Numbered from the stretch's first letter, positions 50,582 to 60,796 are shown. The stretch is 64,000 bases of DNA from Bordetella parapertussis (GCA_945878355.1 CAMCTC010000002.1:58865-122864), one strand, 5' to 3'. Made by a program: numbers and translations. Notes: generated by a model not told the origin, from the sequence alone.

Positions 50582-52210
50582 CTAGCGCTCCGCCAGACCC
50601 GGGGCCAGGCGCGGCTCGACCACGCCTTGCACCCGGTTGAGTTGCATGAAGGTGGTGGGTCCGGCGATGCCGTCGGACCGCAGGCTCTGCGCCACCTGGA
50701 AACCCGCCAGCTGCTCGGCCAGCGCGCCGGACAGCCCCTGGCCGGACGCTGGCTGCGCGGCCTGGCGCCAGTCCGCCAGGCCGCGCGCCAGCGCATCGAC
50801 CGCCGGCCCACGAGCACCCGGCGTCAACGGGTCGCCATAAGCCGGCGGACTGCGCCACAGCGTCGCGAACTCGCCACGCCAAAGCCGGGCCAGTTGATCC
50901 AGCGAGACAGCGTAAGTCGCGGGACCGCTGGCCAGCACCGCCTGGCGCGAGCCCAGGCTGACCAGCCGCAGCAGCCTGGTCTGGCCATCGCCATCACGCA
51001 ACACCAGCAGCACCGGCCGGTCAAGCTGACGAAGCTGGTCCAAGGTGCCGGCGACGCTGCGAAAACACCTCAGCTCACTCATGCGCAACATCGCGCAGGG
51101 GTCAGCGCCGCCGATCGCCGCCGCGTCCAAACCCCACAGCCCGGCGAGTTCGCGCCAGGCGGCAGCGTCGTCGCGCGGCGCCAGGCTCCGCAAGCTCCCC
51201 AGCGCTGGCAACAACACCCCCGACGCTGGCGCCGCAGGCGAGGCGATGAGCGCCCGCGGCGCGGCCGAGGCTGCTGCAGCGCGCTGCGATGCCGGCTGAG
51301 CCGGCTGGCCAAACCAGAATACCGCCCCCGCCAACAGCAGAACCGCAGCGCCGCACCAGGCGGCGACGGGCCACCAACGCCCGAATCCGGCAAGCCGACC
51401 CTCGATGTCGAAAACCTCGCGCGCCGCCTGCTCGACGATGCGCCGCCCGACCTGCGCCCGGCCTTGGGCAAAAGCGCCCAGCAAGGCACGGTCGGCCAAC
51501 AGGTTGATGCGCCTGGGAAGGCCCGCGCTGAGCTGGTGGATGCGGCGCAGCGCCGAAGCGTCGAACGGCATCGCACCGGCATGCCCGGCCACCGCCAGCC
51601 GATGCGACAGGTAAGCGGCGGTCTCGGGGGCACTGAGCGCGCACAAGTGGTAGCGGGCGATCACTCGCTGCGCGAGCTGTTCGAGCCCGGGCTCGGCCAG
51701 TCTGCGGCGCAGCTCGGGTTGACCGATCAGCATGATCTGCAGCAGCTTGCGCTCATGGGTCTCGAGGTTGGTCAGCAGGCGCAATTGCTCCAGCAACTCG
51801 ATCGAGAGGTTTTGCGCCTCATCGATGATCAGCACGCATTGGCGGCCCTGCGCATGGGCCTCCAGCAGGTGGCGGTTGAGCGCGTCGATATAGGTCTTGA
51901 TCGTCGCCGATCCGGCCACGGTCAGGCCGAATTCATCGCACACCGATTGCAGCAGTTCGGTCTCGCTGAGCCTGGGGTTGAAGATGTAAGCCACCTGGCA
52001 GCCCGGCGGCAGCTGTTCGAGGAAACAGCGACAGACGGTGGTCTTGCCTGCGCCGATCTCGCCCGACAACAGCACGAAGCCGCCACCACCGCCCACGCCG
52101 TAGAGCAGATGCGCCAGCGCCTCGCGGTGGCGCTCGCTCATGTAGAGGTAACGCGGATCGGGTGCGATCGAGAACGGCGGCTGCGACAGACCAAAGAATG
52201 GCAGGTACAT
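50582..52210 (-). CDS. gspA: General secretion pathway ATPase GspA/ExeA
   Basis: A 542-residue AAA+ protein. It begins MYLPFFGLSQPPFSIAPDPR, as in ExeA. Walker A is LSGEIGAGKTTVCR and Walker B CVLIIDEAQNL. One membrane span is at about residues 275-300 (VAAWCGAAVLLLAGAVFWFG). The periplasmic part ends with a peptidoglycan-binding domain (DPLTPGARGPAVDALARGL, AGPTTFMQLNRVQG). ExeA binds peptidoglycan and, with GspB, helps the secretin pass the wall. A two-gene operon with gspB. Confidence 0.92.
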   Translation of the reverse strand: MYLPFFGLSQPPFSIAPDPRYLYMSERHREALAHLLYGVGGGGGFVLLSGEIGAGKTTVCRCFLEQLPPGCQVAYIFNPRLSETELLQSVCDEFGLTVAGSATIKTYIDALNRHLLEAHAQGRQCVLIIDEAQNLSIELLEQLRLLTNLETHERKLLQIMLIGQPELRRRLAEPGLEQLAQRVIARYHLCALSAPETAAYLSHRLAVAGHAGAMPFDASALRRIHQLSAGLPRRINLLADRALLGAFAQGRAQVGRRIVEQAAREVFDIEGRLAGFGRWWPVAAWCGAAVLLLAGAVFWFGQPAQPASQRAAAASAAPRALIASPAAPASGVLLPALGSLRSLAPRDDAAAWRELAGLWGLDAAAIGGADPCAMLRMSELRCFRSVAGTLDQLRQLDRPVLLVLRDGDGQTRLLRLVSLGSRQAVLASGPATYAVSLDQLARLWRGEFATLWRSPPAYGDPLTPGARGPAVDALARGLADWRQAAQPASGQGLSGALAEQLAGFQVAQSLRSDGIAGPTTFMQLNRVQGVVEPRLAPGLAER

Positions 52211-52413
52211 GAACGCAGGATAGCCGGGCCGCGAGACCAGCCCTGCCTTGCGGCGCCGCCAAGGCCTTGCGCGAGCTCGGCCATAGCGCTTGCCGCTTGA
52301 TTTGCCGATTAGGCTGACGTCCCGAGTCGGGCTGCCTACACTGATCGCAGCCTCGGCAAAGCAGCGATGCGCCGCCCGAGTAACCCCCACCACCGATCAC
52401 CCAGGAGTTCGTC

Positions 52414-53025
52414 ATGGTCAAGAAACTTCAGAAACTGGCTGCAGAGGCTTCGACCGCAGGCCTACAAGGCAGCCAGCTGGCGCAGACGGTCAAGGATTCG
52501 GCCTCGCAGATCTGGCTCGCCGGTCTGGGGGCGTTTGCCAAAGCCCAGGGCGGCGGCAGCAAGGTTTTCGACGCCTTGATCGCGGAGGGCGTGAGCCTGC
52601 AGCGCAAGTCCCAGGCCGTGGCCGAAGAAAAGCTGGGCGACATGGCCGGCAGGATGAGCGCGATGGCGGGCGAAGTCGGGCAACGAGCCAATTCGCAATG
52701 GGACAAGCTGGAATCGATCTTCGAGCAACGCACCGAGCGCGCGATGCTCAAGCTGGGCGTTCCGAGCGCGAAGGCCTTGGCGACCTTGTCGGCAAGGGTC
52801 GACGCGCTGGCCGAGGCGCTGAGCAAGCTGGGCGCAAGCCCAGGCGTCGCGACCCGCAAAGCGGCGGCCAGCAAGCCGGCCGGCGAAGGGCTGCACGCCG
52901 CACCGCCCGAGCCGATCACCGCCAAGAAACGCCGCCCGACCAAGACTGCCGTGCCAACTGCCGCCGCGCAAGCAACTGCCGTCAAGCGCCGAGCGGCGCG
53001 CAAGCCAGCCGCGCCGGCGGCTTGA
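52414..53025 (+). CDS. Phasin family protein (PHA granule-associated)
   Basis: A 203-residue phasin of the PhaI/PhaF type: QIWLAGLGAFAKAQGGGSKV and FDALIAEGVSLQRKSQ are the conserved core. A helical coat region follows, with a C-terminal lysine- and alanine-rich tail (AKKRRPTKTAVPTAAAQ) like the DNA-binding tail of PhaF. It would coat polyhydroxyalkanoate granules and perhaps link them to the nucleoid. GGAG stands before the ATG. The 203-base spacer from gspA holds no other gene I can support. Confidence 0.9.
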   Translation: MVKKLQKLAAEASTAGLQGSQLAQTVKDSASQIWLAGLGAFAKAQGGGSKVFDALIAEGVSLQRKSQAVAEEKLGDMAGRMSAMAGEVGQRANSQWDKLESIFEQRTERAMLKLGVPSAKALATLSARVDALAEALSKLGASPGVATRKAAASKPAGEGLHAAPPEPITAKKRRPTKTAVPTAAAQATAVKRRAARKPAAPAA

Positions 53026-53071
53026 ACGCCAAGCTCTCAGCCGGTCAGGGCAGTTCGCGCCGAAAGCGCTA

Positions 53072-53569
53072 TTACTTCAGCGCGCCCGGAAACAGCCACA
53101 GCAAGCCAGCGGTCATCGTGACGTAGCGGGCGAGCTTGCCGATCGCCATGTACATCACGCAGGGCCAGAACGGCAGCTTGAGCCAACCCGCCACGGCGCA
53201 TAGCGGATCGCCCACCACCGGCAGCCAGGACAGCAAGCAGGCCCGCGGGCCGAAACGCGCCAGCCAGCGCAGCGCGCGGCCGTGGCCGTGGCCGGTTTGG
53301 TGCGTGACGCGCTCGTAGGCGCGCTCGGCACCGTAGCCCATCCACCAGCTGATCGCCCCGCCCAGCGTGTTGCCCAGCGTGGCCACGCCGACCGCCGGCC
53401 AGAACAGCGACGGGTTGAGCTTGACCAGGCCGAACACCGCCGGCTCAGAGCCCAGCGGCAGCAAAGTGGCCGAGACCAGCGACACGATGAACACCGTGCT
53501 CAGGCCGAACTTGGGCAAGGCCAGCGCCGCCAGCAGTGCCCCCAGGTGCAGTTCAATCCAGGCATCCAT
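53072..53569 (-). CDS. YqaA/DedA-like membrane protein
   Basis: A 165-residue membrane protein of the DedA/YqaA group: FIVSLVSATLLPLGSEPAVF, GVATLGNTLGGAISWWMGYG and the FGPRACLLSWLPVVGDPLCAVAG segment with the conserved arginine and glycine-proline helices. Four or five membrane spans. DedA-related proteins are linked to lipid flipping and membrane homeostasis. Start 53569 (MDAWIELHLGALLAALAL) chosen over an upstream ATG that adds 18 atypical residues. Confidence 0.87.
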   Translation of the reverse strand: MDAWIELHLGALLAALALPKFGLSTVFIVSLVSATLLPLGSEPAVFGLVKLNPSLFWPAVGVATLGNTLGGAISWWMGYGAERAYERVTHQTGHGHGRALRWLARFGPRACLLSWLPVVGDPLCAVAGWLKLPFWPCVMYMAIGKLARYVTMTAGLLWLFPGALK

Positions 53570-53652
53570 CGGCCCGCATGATAGGCGTGACGGCGCGCGA
53601 TCAAGCCAAATGCATGGCCCCAAGCCAGCGCTTTCGGCACCAGCACGCCCGC

Positions 53653-53658
53653 TATACT
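53653..53658 (+). promoter_or_regulatory. Probable -10 element of the dusB-fis promoter
   Basis: TATACT is followed by an AT-rich run (CCTAATTTTTCAGC) and lies 47 bases before dusB. The -35 region (around 53630-53637, CTTTCGG) is weak. In enterobacteria the dusB-fis operon is strongly growth-regulated; the same may hold here but the sequence does not show it. Confidence 0.45.
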
Positions 53659-53705
53659 GGTGCCTAATTTTTCAGCAATCCGATGCATTCCAAGCCCGCC
53701 TGAGC

Positions 53706-54758
53706 ATGCAGATCGGCCCGTACACGATGCCGAACCAGCTGTTTGTCGCCCCGATGGCTGGGGTGACCGACAGGCCATTTCGACAGCTCTGCAGACGCCT
53801 GGGTGCGGGCTATGCCGTCAGCGAGATGGTCACCTCGCGCAAGGATCTTTGGGCCTCGCTCAAGACCTCGCGCCGCACCGACCATGCCGGCGAGCCAGGT
53901 CCGATCGCGGTCCAGATCGCCGGCACCGACGCCGCGATGCTGGCCGAGGCGGCGGCCTACAACATCGACCGCGGCGCCCAGATCATCGACATCAACATGG
54001 GCTGCCCGGCCAAGAAGGTCTGCAACAAATGGGCAGGCTCGGCCTTGATGCGCGACGAACCTCTGGCGCTGGCCATCGTCACCGCGGTGGTCGCGGTGTG
54101 CGCACCGCGCGGCGTGCCGGTCACGCTGAAGATGCGAACCGGTTGGTGCGACAGCGAGCGCAATGCGGTGGCGCTGGCACGCGCGGCCGAAAGCGCCGGC
54201 GTGGCGATGCTCACGGTGCACGGCCGCACCCGCGAGCAGGGTTTCAAGGGCCTGGCCGAATACGACACGGTCAGCGCGGTGAAGGCCGCGGTGCGGGTGC
54301 CGGTGGTGGCCAACGGCGACATCGACTCGCCCGCCAAGGCCGCCGAAGTGCTGGCGCGCACCGGCGCTGACGCGCTGATGATCGGTCGCGCAGCGCAGGG
54401 CCGACCCTGGATATTTCGCGAGATCGCGCATTACCTGGCCACGGGCCAGGCCCTCGCGCCGCCGACCACGCGCGAGGTCGGGGGTTGGTTGGTGGCGCAC
54501 TTGCATGAGCATTACGGCTTGTACGGCGAGCAGACCGGTGTTCGCAGCGCCCGCAAGCACATCGGCTGGGCCGTTCGGTCGCTGCCCGGCGGCGAAGATT
54601 TCCGCGCGGCGATGAACCAACTCGACGACATCGCCAGCCAGGTCTCGGGGGTGTCAGACTACTTTGACCAACTCGCAGAACAGCACCACTGGCTGCCGCG
54701 TGGCATCCCGATCGGCCCGATGGCCGCCAACGAAGACCTCCTTGATCGGCAAGCATGA
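53706..54758 (+). CDS. dusB: tRNA-dihydrouridine synthase B
   Basis: A 350-residue FMN enzyme reducing uridine to dihydrouridine in tRNA. LFVAPMAGVTDRPFRQLCRR at the N-terminus, INMGCPAKKVCNKWAGSALM with the catalytic cysteine, LTVHGRTREQGFKG and MIGRAAQGRPWIF are all typical of DusB. ATG 53706 was selected as the first codon of MQIGPYTMPNQLFVAPM. It overlaps the fis start as ATGA, the classical arrangement. Confidence 0.96.
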   Translation: MQIGPYTMPNQLFVAPMAGVTDRPFRQLCRRLGAGYAVSEMVTSRKDLWASLKTSRRTDHAGEPGPIAVQIAGTDAAMLAEAAAYNIDRGAQIIDINMGCPAKKVCNKWAGSALMRDEPLALAIVTAVVAVCAPRGVPVTLKMRTGWCDSERNAVALARAAESAGVAMLTVHGRTREQGFKGLAEYDTVSAVKAAVRVPVVANGDIDSPAKAAEVLARTGADALMIGRAAQGRPWIFREIAHYLATGQALAPPTTREVGGWLVAHLHEHYGLYGEQTGVRSARKHIGWAVRSLPGGEDFRAAMNQLDDIASQVSGVSDYFDQLAEQHHWLPRGIPIGPMAANEDLLDRQA

Positions 54759-54991
54759 GCAAGAAAGAAATCGGGGACTGCATCCGCGACAGCCTGGAGC
54801 AGTACTTCAAGGACTTGCACGGCACCGAGCCGCGCGCGGTGCACGCGATGGTGATGGAAGCGGTGGAAAAACCGCTGCTCGAGGTCGTGATGAAACTGGC
54901 CGACGGCAACCAGAGCAAGGCCGCTGAATGGCTGGGCATCAACCGCAACACGCTGCGCCGAAAGCTGCTAGACCACCAGTTGATCAAGTGA
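54755..54991 (+). CDS. fis: DNA-binding protein Fis
   Basis: A 78-residue Fis protein. The C-terminal helix-turn-helix is DGNQSKAAEWLGINRNTLRR, and the N-terminal part forms the dimer. It is shorter than the 98-residue E. coli protein because the flexible N-terminal arm is reduced, normal for betaproteobacteria. Fis bends DNA and influences rRNA and growth-phase genes. It is coupled to dusB by a four-base overlap and followed 37 bases later by purH. Confidence 0.95.
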   Translation: MSKKEIGDCIRDSLEQYFKDLHGTEPRAVHAMVMEAVEKPLLEVVMKLADGNQSKAAEWLGINRNTLRRKLLDHQLIK

Positions 54992-55028
54992 GCCAGCGCG
55001 CTCCCTGTTTCCCTCCAAGACCTAGAAC

Positions 55029-56603
55029 ATGACCACTGCCCTGCTCTCCGTGTCCGACAAGACCGGCATCGTCGAATTCGCCCGCGCGCTGCACAGCCGC
55101 GGCATCTCGCTGCTGTCGACCGGCGGCACCGCCAAACTGCTGGCCGAAGCCGGACTGCCGGTCACCGAGGTGGCCGAGGTCACTGGCTTCCCCGAGATGC
55201 TCGACGGCCGGGTCAAGACCCTGCACCCGCGAATCCACGGCGGCCTGCTGGCGCGGCGCGACCTGCCCGAGCACATGGCAGCGCTGCGCCAGCACGGCAT
55301 CGCCACCATCGACTTGCTGGTGATCAACCTCTATCCCTTCGCCCAGGCCACGGCCAAACCAGGCTGCACGCTCGAAGACGCGATCGAGAACATCGACATC
55401 GGCGGCCCGGCGATGCTGCGCGCGGCGGCCAAGAACTGGCAAGACGTGGGCGTGGTGATCGAACCTGCCGACTATGCCCAGGTGCTGGCCGAGCTCGACG
55501 CCGGCGGCCTGACGCGCAAGACCAAGTTTGGTCTCGCGCGCAAGGTCTACGCCCACACCGCCGCCTACGACGGGATGATCACGAACTACCTCAGCGCGAT
55601 CGAGCCCGGCGCCGAAGACAGCCCGACCGCAGTGCCCAAGCGCAGCGAATACCCCGAGGTCTACAACCTGCAGTTGCTCAAGACCCAGGACATGCGCTAC
55701 GGCGAAAACCCGCATCAAAGCGCGGCCTTCTACCGCGAGCGCGAACCTGCGCCGGGAACGCTGTCGCAGTGGGTCCAGTTGCAGGGCAAGGAGCTGTCGT
55801 TCAACAACATCGCTGATGCCGACGCGGCCTGGGAGTGCGTCAAGACTTTCAGTGCCAGCAGCGCCTGTGTGATCGTCAAGCACGCCAACCCCTGCGGTGT
55901 GGCAGTCGGCGCTAACGCCTTCGAGGCCTATGCCAAGGCCTTGCAGACCGACCCGACCAGCGCCTTCGGCGGCATCATCGCGTTCAACCAGCCGCTGGAC
56001 GGTGCCACCGCCGAGGCCGTGGCCAAGCAGTTCGTCGAGGTGATCATCGCGCCGGCGATCACGCCGCAAGCCCGGGCCATCTTCGCCGCCAAGCAAAACG
56101 TCAGGCTGCTCGAGGTGCCGCTGTCGACCCAGGGCAACCGGCTCGATTTCAAGCGCGTGGGCGGCGGCATGCTGCTGCAGGCTACCGATGCCCGCAACGT
56201 CGAGGTCGGTGAGCTCAAACTGGTGACCCGCCTGCAGCCCACGGCGCAGCAGATCGACGACCTGATGTTCGCCTGGAAGGTTGCCAAGTTCGTCAAGAGC
56301 AACGCCATCGTGTTCTGCGGTCAGGGCATGACGCTGGGCGTCGGTGCCGGCCAGATGAGCCGCATAGATTCGGCACGCATCGCCAGCATCAAGGCCGGCA
56401 ACGCCGGGCTGAGCCTGGTCGGCAGCGCGGTCGCCAGCGACGCCTTCTTCCCGTTCCGCGACGGCCTGGACGTGGTGATCGACGCCGGCGCGCGCTGCGT
56501 GATCCAGCCTGGTGGCTCGATGCGCGACGCCGAGGTGATCGCCGCCGCCGACGAGCGTGGCGTCGCGATGGTGTTCACCGGCACCAGGCATTTCAGGCAC
56601 TGA
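55029..56603 (+). CDS. purH: Bifunctional AICAR transformylase / IMP cyclohydrolase
   Basis: A 524-residue PurH catalysing the last two steps of IMP synthesis. The N-terminal cyclohydrolase domain starts [18 protein letters not shown], with [15 protein letters not shown] and [13 protein letters not shown]. The C-terminal transformylase has [18 protein letters not shown] (catalytic K-H), [11 protein letters not shown] and the ending [14 protein letters not shown]. Complete, with the usual length. It probably shares a transcript with dusB-fis. Confidence 0.97.
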   Translation: MTTALLSVSDKTGIVEFARALHSRGISLLSTGGTAKLLAEAGLPVTEVAEVTGFPEMLDGRVKTLHPRIHGGLLARRDLPEHMAALRQHGIATIDLLVINLYPFAQATAKPGCTLEDAIENIDIGGPAMLRAAAKNWQDVGVVIEPADYAQVLAELDAGGLTRKTKFGLARKVYAHTAAYDGMITNYLSAIEPGAEDSPTAVPKRSEYPEVYNLQLLKTQDMRYGENPHQSAAFYREREPAPGTLSQWVQLQGKELSFNNIADADAAWECVKTFSASSACVIVKHANPCGVAVGANAFEAYAKALQTDPTSAFGGIIAFNQPLDGATAEAVAKQFVEVIIAPAITPQARAIFAAKQNVRLLEVPLSTQGNRLDFKRVGGGMLLQATDARNVEVGELKLVTRLQPTAQQIDDLMFAWKVAKFVKSNAIVFCGQGMTLGVGAGQMSRIDSARIASIKAGNAGLSLVGSAVASDAFFPFRDGLDVVIDAGARCVIQPGGSMRDAEVIAAADERGVAMVFTGTRHFRH

Positions 56604-56686
56604 GGCGGTTGGAAGAGGTCTGCGGGGACAACCCCGATTGCGGTCTTGCGGTCAGGCCATGAACATCACCGCCAACGCCCTTCGCC

Positions 56687-58690
56687 ATGAACCTCCACGC
56701 TCTGCCTTCAGCCAAGGACTTGCCAACCCATCGCGACCCAGCCAATAGGGGGTTCGCATGGCGGGTCGCATCTCGGGTCGGCGTTGCCATCGCGCTGTGC
56801 CTGTGGCTGGCCGACGGCGCGCTGGCCGCCAAGCCAGCGGCCAGCGCACCACCGCCTGCAGCCATTTCCACAGCGCCGGTCGAGACCGGCCGCTGGGTCC
56901 ATGCGCTGTCTGCCTACCAGCCGCCCAAGTACCCCAGCGGCTTCGAACACTTCGACTACGCCAACCCCGATGCGCCCAAAGGCGGCGTGCTGAGGCTGGC
57001 CAACCCCGACCGGCGTTCGAGCTTCGACAAGTTCAACCCCTACACCCTGAAGGGTGTGGCGCCGGCGGCGATGACGATGTTCGTCTTCGAATCGCTGACC
57101 GTTGCCTCGCTAGACGAACCCCAGGCGATGTACGGCCTGCTGGCCGAATCGATCTGGGTCGAACCCGACCTGTCGTCGATCTCGTTCCGGCTGAACCCGC
57201 TGGCGCGATTTGCCAACGGCGATGCGGTGACGCCCGAGGATGTGGTCCACAGCTTCCGCCAGATCAGCGGCAAGCTGGCCGCGCCGACCTACCAGACCGC
57301 TTACGCCGGGGTCGACAAGGCGGTCGTGGTGGACCCGCGAACAGTGCGCTTCGACCTCAAGGAGCGCAAGCTTGACCTGCTGTTCACGGTCGGCGGACTG
57401 CCGGTGTTCTCGCGCAAATGGGGGCTGCCAGGCCCATCGGGCGGCGCAGCGAAGAAGTTCGACCAGCTGATCTCCGAGCCGCCGATCACCAGCGGGCCTT
57501 ACCTGATCGACAAGGTCGAGATGCCGCGCCGCTTGGAACTGCGCCGCAACCCCGACTACTGGGCTCGCGACCTGGGCGTGCGGCGCGGCTTCTTCAACTT
57601 CGACCGTATCGTCTACCGCATGTACAAGGACGATGCGGTCAAGCGCGAGGCCTTCAAGGCCGGTGAATTCGACCTGCTCAAGGAGTACCGCGCCAGCGCT
57701 TTCGCGCGCCAGCACCAGGGCGCGAAATGGCGCGACGGCCGCATCGTCAAGCAGACCCTGGAGGTCGGCACCGGCAGCATGCTGCAGGCGATGGATTTCA
57801 ACCTGCGCCGACCCAAGTTCCAGGACATCCGGGTGCGCGAAGCGATCATGCGGGCCTGGGACTTCGAGAGCTACAACCGCTACGGCACCTTCAAGCGCGC
57901 CAACAGCATGTTCAACAACACCGAGTTCGCGGCCCAAGGCGAGCCTTCGGCCGATGAGCTCAAGTTGCTGGAACCGTTCCGCACTGAGCTGCCACCCCAG
58001 GTGTTCGGACCGGCATTCCGCGCGCCGCGCAACGACACCAGCCCCAACGCGCTGCGCGACAACCTGCGTCGCGCCCGCGACCTGCTCGACGAAGCCGGCT
58101 GGAAGGTCGCGCCCGACGGCCGGCTGCGCAACGCGGCGGGCGAGGCTTTCACGATCGAGTACCTCGAGCCCTCGTCGATCGGGCGCAACGTCGCTTTCCA
58201 GCGCAACCTCGAAAAGCTGGGCATCACCTTGACCGAACGACTGGTCGACTTTGCGCTGTACCGGCGGCGACTCGAGAGCTTCGACTACGAGATGATCACC
58301 ATCGTCGAGGGCAAGTTCACGCTGCCTAACGCCAGCGACCTGGAGAGCCTGTACGCCAGCGCCAGCGCCGATGAGCCCGGCAGCAACAACTTTCGCGGCG
58401 TCAAGAGTGCGGCGGTGGACGCGCTGATCAAGCGCGTCGCCGCGGCCACCACGCTGACCGAGTTGCGGACCGCCTCGCATGCGCTGGACCGGGTGGTGAT
58501 GTGGAGCCATTGGCAGATTCCACAGCTGTTTGCCAATGGCGAACCCGTCTCTTACTGGAACAAGTTCGGCCGACCCGGCGTCGCGGCCAAGCATTTTTCG
58601 ATCGACTCTTACTCTGGCGACAGCAGTGCCCCCTGGCCACTGTGGACCTGGTGGGACAAGAGCCTGGACAAGCCCGCGACCAAGCGCTGA
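56687..58690 (+). CDS. yejA: ABC transporter substrate-binding protein, YejA/MppA type
   Basis: A 667-residue SBP family 5 protein, long as usual for YejA. Signal region WRVASRVGVAIALCLWLADG with cleavage near ALAAKP. Conserved features include FEHFDYANPDAPKGGVLRLA, FNPYTLKGVAPAA, SGPYLIDKVEMPRRLELRRN and the C-terminal YWNKFGRPGVAAKHF. YejA delivers oligopeptides (and microcin C) to YejBEF. In Agrobacterium the related YejBEF system imports peptidoglycan fragments (established for that species), which is relevant in view of the locus at 25-45 kb. First gene of yejABEF. Confidence 0.9.
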   Translation: MNLHALPSAKDLPTHRDPANRGFAWRVASRVGVAIALCLWLADGALAAKPAASAPPPAAISTAPVETGRWVHALSAYQPPKYPSGFEHFDYANPDAPKGGVLRLANPDRRSSFDKFNPYTLKGVAPAAMTMFVFESLTVASLDEPQAMYGLLAESIWVEPDLSSISFRLNPLARFANGDAVTPEDVVHSFRQISGKLAAPTYQTAYAGVDKAVVVDPRTVRFDLKERKLDLLFTVGGLPVFSRKWGLPGPSGGAAKKFDQLISEPPITSGPYLIDKVEMPRRLELRRNPDYWARDLGVRRGFFNFDRIVYRMYKDDAVKREAFKAGEFDLLKEYRASAFARQHQGAKWRDGRIVKQTLEVGTGSMLQAMDFNLRRPKFQDIRVREAIMRAWDFESYNRYGTFKRANSMFNNTEFAAQGEPSADELKLLEPFRTELPPQVFGPAFRAPRNDTSPNALRDNLRRARDLLDEAGWKVAPDGRLRNAAGEAFTIEYLEPSSIGRNVAFQRNLEKLGITLTERLVDFALYRRRLESFDYEMITIVEGKFTLPNASDLESLYASASADEPGSNNFRGVKSAAVDALIKRVAAATTLTELRTASHALDRVVMWSHWQIPQLFANGEPVSYWNKFGRPGVAAKHFSIDSYSGDSSAPWPLWTWWDKSLDKPATKR

Positions 58691-58699
58691 GAACCCACC

Positions 58700-59737
58700 A
58701 TGCTGAGCTACATCGTCAAACGCATCCTGCTGATGCTGCCCACACTGCTGGGGGCGCTGACCGTGACCTTCATCGTGATCCAGTTCGTGCCGGGCGGACC
58801 GATCGAGCAGATCATGGCCGAGGCCCGCGCCGGCCAGAAAGGCGGCGACACCGAGGGCTACCGAGCCAGCCGTGACATCGACAAGCAGCAGATCGCAGAG
58901 TTGAAGAAGCTCTACGGCTTCGACAAGCCGGTGCACCAGCGCTATCTCGAGATGCTGGCCAACTTCGCCCGCTTCGACCTCGGCCGCAGTTTCATGCACA
59001 ACAAGGACGTCTGGACGCTGATCAAGGAGAAGCTGCCGGTCTCGATCAGCCTGGGTCTGTGGACCTTTGTGCTGTCCTACCTGATCTCGATCCCGCTGGG
59101 CATCGCCAAGGCGGTGCGCGAAGGCACGCGCTTCGACACCCTGACCACCTCACTGGTACTGGTGGGCTATGCGATCCCTGGCTTCGTGCTCGGCGTGCTG
59201 CTGATCGTGCTGTTCGCAGGCGGCACCTTTCTGGACTGGTTTCCGCTGCGCGGGCTGAGCTCGGACAACTGGACCGAGCTGTCGTTCGCGGCCCGCATCG
59301 GCGACTACTTCTGGCACCTGGCGCTACCGCTGACCTGCTTGGTGATCGGCAGCTTCGCGGCGCTGACGATGCTGACCAAGAACACCTTCGTCGAAGAGAT
59401 GCGCAAGCAATACGTGCTGGTGGCCCGCGCCAAAGGCTTGTCGCAGCGCCGGGTGCTCTACAAGCACATCTTGCGCAACGCGCTGATCCCGCTGGTCACC
59501 GGTTTTCCGGCGGCCTTCGTCCATGCTTTTTTCGCCGGATCGGTGCTGATCGAAACCCTGTTTTCACTCGACGGCCTGGGCCTGCTGGGCTTCGAAGCGG
59601 TGACGCGGCGCGACTACCCCGTGGTGCTGGGATCGCTCTACTTCTTCACGCTGATCGGCCTGGTGGTCAAGCTGGTCTCCGACCTGCTCTACCTGTTGGT
59701 CGACCCGCGGGTGCAGTTCGGGAGCGTGGCGAAATGA
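58700..59737 (+). CDS. yejB: Oligopeptide ABC transporter permease YejB
   Basis: A 345-residue permease. MLSYIVKRILLMLPTLLGAL, FVPGGPIEQIMAEARAGQKG (the YejB-type insertion) and the EAA loop in MRKQYVLVARAKGLSQ are typical; the end DLLYLLVDPRVQFG matches. Six membrane spans. Starts nine bases after yejA and overlaps yejE (ATGA). Confidence 0.93.
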   Translation: MLSYIVKRILLMLPTLLGALTVTFIVIQFVPGGPIEQIMAEARAGQKGGDTEGYRASRDIDKQQIAELKKLYGFDKPVHQRYLEMLANFARFDLGRSFMHNKDVWTLIKEKLPVSISLGLWTFVLSYLISIPLGIAKAVREGTRFDTLTTSLVLVGYAIPGFVLGVLLIVLFAGGTFLDWFPLRGLSSDNWTELSFAARIGDYFWHLALPLTCLVIGSFAALTMLTKNTFVEEMRKQYVLVARAKGLSQRRVLYKHILRNALIPLVTGFPAAFVHAFFAGSVLIETLFSLDGLGLLGFEAVTRRDYPVVLGSLYFFTLIGLVVKLVSDLLYLLVDPRVQFGSVAK

Positions 59738-60795
59738 CCGGATCGAACGTCGTGCCAGACAGCACCGCCGCTTCCAAGCCGATGTCGCCCAATGCCAGGT
59801 CCTGGGCTCGATTCAAGCGCCACCGTCTGGGCTACCGGTCGCTGTGGCTGTTCATCGCGCTGCTGCTGACGGCCACGCTGGCCGAGCTCGTCAGCAACGA
59901 CAAACCCTTTGTCGCCAGGATAGACGGCAGGCTGATGTTCCCTATCGTCAGCAACCCCAGCGAGTTGGCACTGGGCGGGGATTTCGCCACGGCCACCGAC
60001 TGGAAAGACCCGTTCATCAGCGCGCTGCTGGCCCAGTCCGGCAACTGGACGCTGGCCGCGCCCAACCCGCATTCGGCCAACTCGACCGACTACTTCAGCA
60101 AGCTGGCGCCGCCTGCGGCGCCGAATGCCAAGAACTGGCTGGGCACCGACGACAAGGGCCGCGACATGTTCGCGCGACTGCTCTACGGTTTCCGCGTCAG
60201 CATCTGGTTCGCGATCGCGCTGACCGCGGTCGGCACCACGATCGGTGTCGTGATGGGCGCGCTGATGGGCTATTTCGGCGGCCGGATCGACCTCACGCTG
60301 CAGCGCCTGATAGAGGTCTGGGGCGCGGTACCCGAGCTCTACCTGCTGATCATCTTCGCGTCGATCTTCGAGCCTTCGTTGGGCTTGCTGCTGATCCTGC
60401 TGTCGCTGTGGGGCTGGCTGGGCTTGTCGGACTATGTTCGGGCCGAGTTCCTGCGCAACCGCTCGCTCGAGTTCGTCAAGGCCGCGCGCGCGCTGGGGCT
60501 GAGCAACGCACAGATCATCCGCCGCCACGTGCTGCCGAACTCGCTGACGCCGGTGATCACCTTCCTGCCTTTCCGGATGAGCGCGGCGATCCTGGCGCTC
60601 ACCTCGCTCGATTTTCTCGGCCTGGGCGTGCCAGCATCGGTGCCCTCGCTGGGCGAATTGCTGCAGCAGGGCAAGGCCAACCTCGACGCCTGGTGGATCA
60701 TCCTGCCAACCTTTGCGCTGCTGACCGTGACGATGCTGCTGCTGACCTTCATCGGCGACGCGCTGCGCGATGCCTTCGACACCCGAAAGTCCTGA
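59734..60795 (+). CDS. yejE: Oligopeptide ABC transporter permease YejE
   Basis: A 353-residue permease with the long periplasmic loop of YejE after the first span (SNDKPFVARIDGRLMFPIV). LGTDDKGRDMFARLLYGFRV and the EAA region VKAARALGLSNAQIIRRH are present. It pairs with YejB as the channel. Four-base overlap with yejB; the ATPase gene follows directly. Confidence 0.93.
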   Translation: MTGSNVVPDSTAASKPMSPNARSWARFKRHRLGYRSLWLFIALLLTATLAELVSNDKPFVARIDGRLMFPIVSNPSELALGGDFATATDWKDPFISALLAQSGNWTLAAPNPHSANSTDYFSKLAPPAAPNAKNWLGTDDKGRDMFARLLYGFRVSIWFAIALTAVGTTIGVVMGALMGYFGGRIDLTLQRLIEVWGAVPELYLLIIFASIFEPSLGLLLILLSLWGWLGLSDYVRAEFLRNRSLEFVKAARALGLSNAQIIRRHVLPNSLTPVITFLPFRMSAAILALTSLDFLGLGVPASVPSLGELLQQGKANLDAWWIILPTFALLTVTMLLLTFIGDALRDAFDTRKS

Positions 60796-60796
60796 A

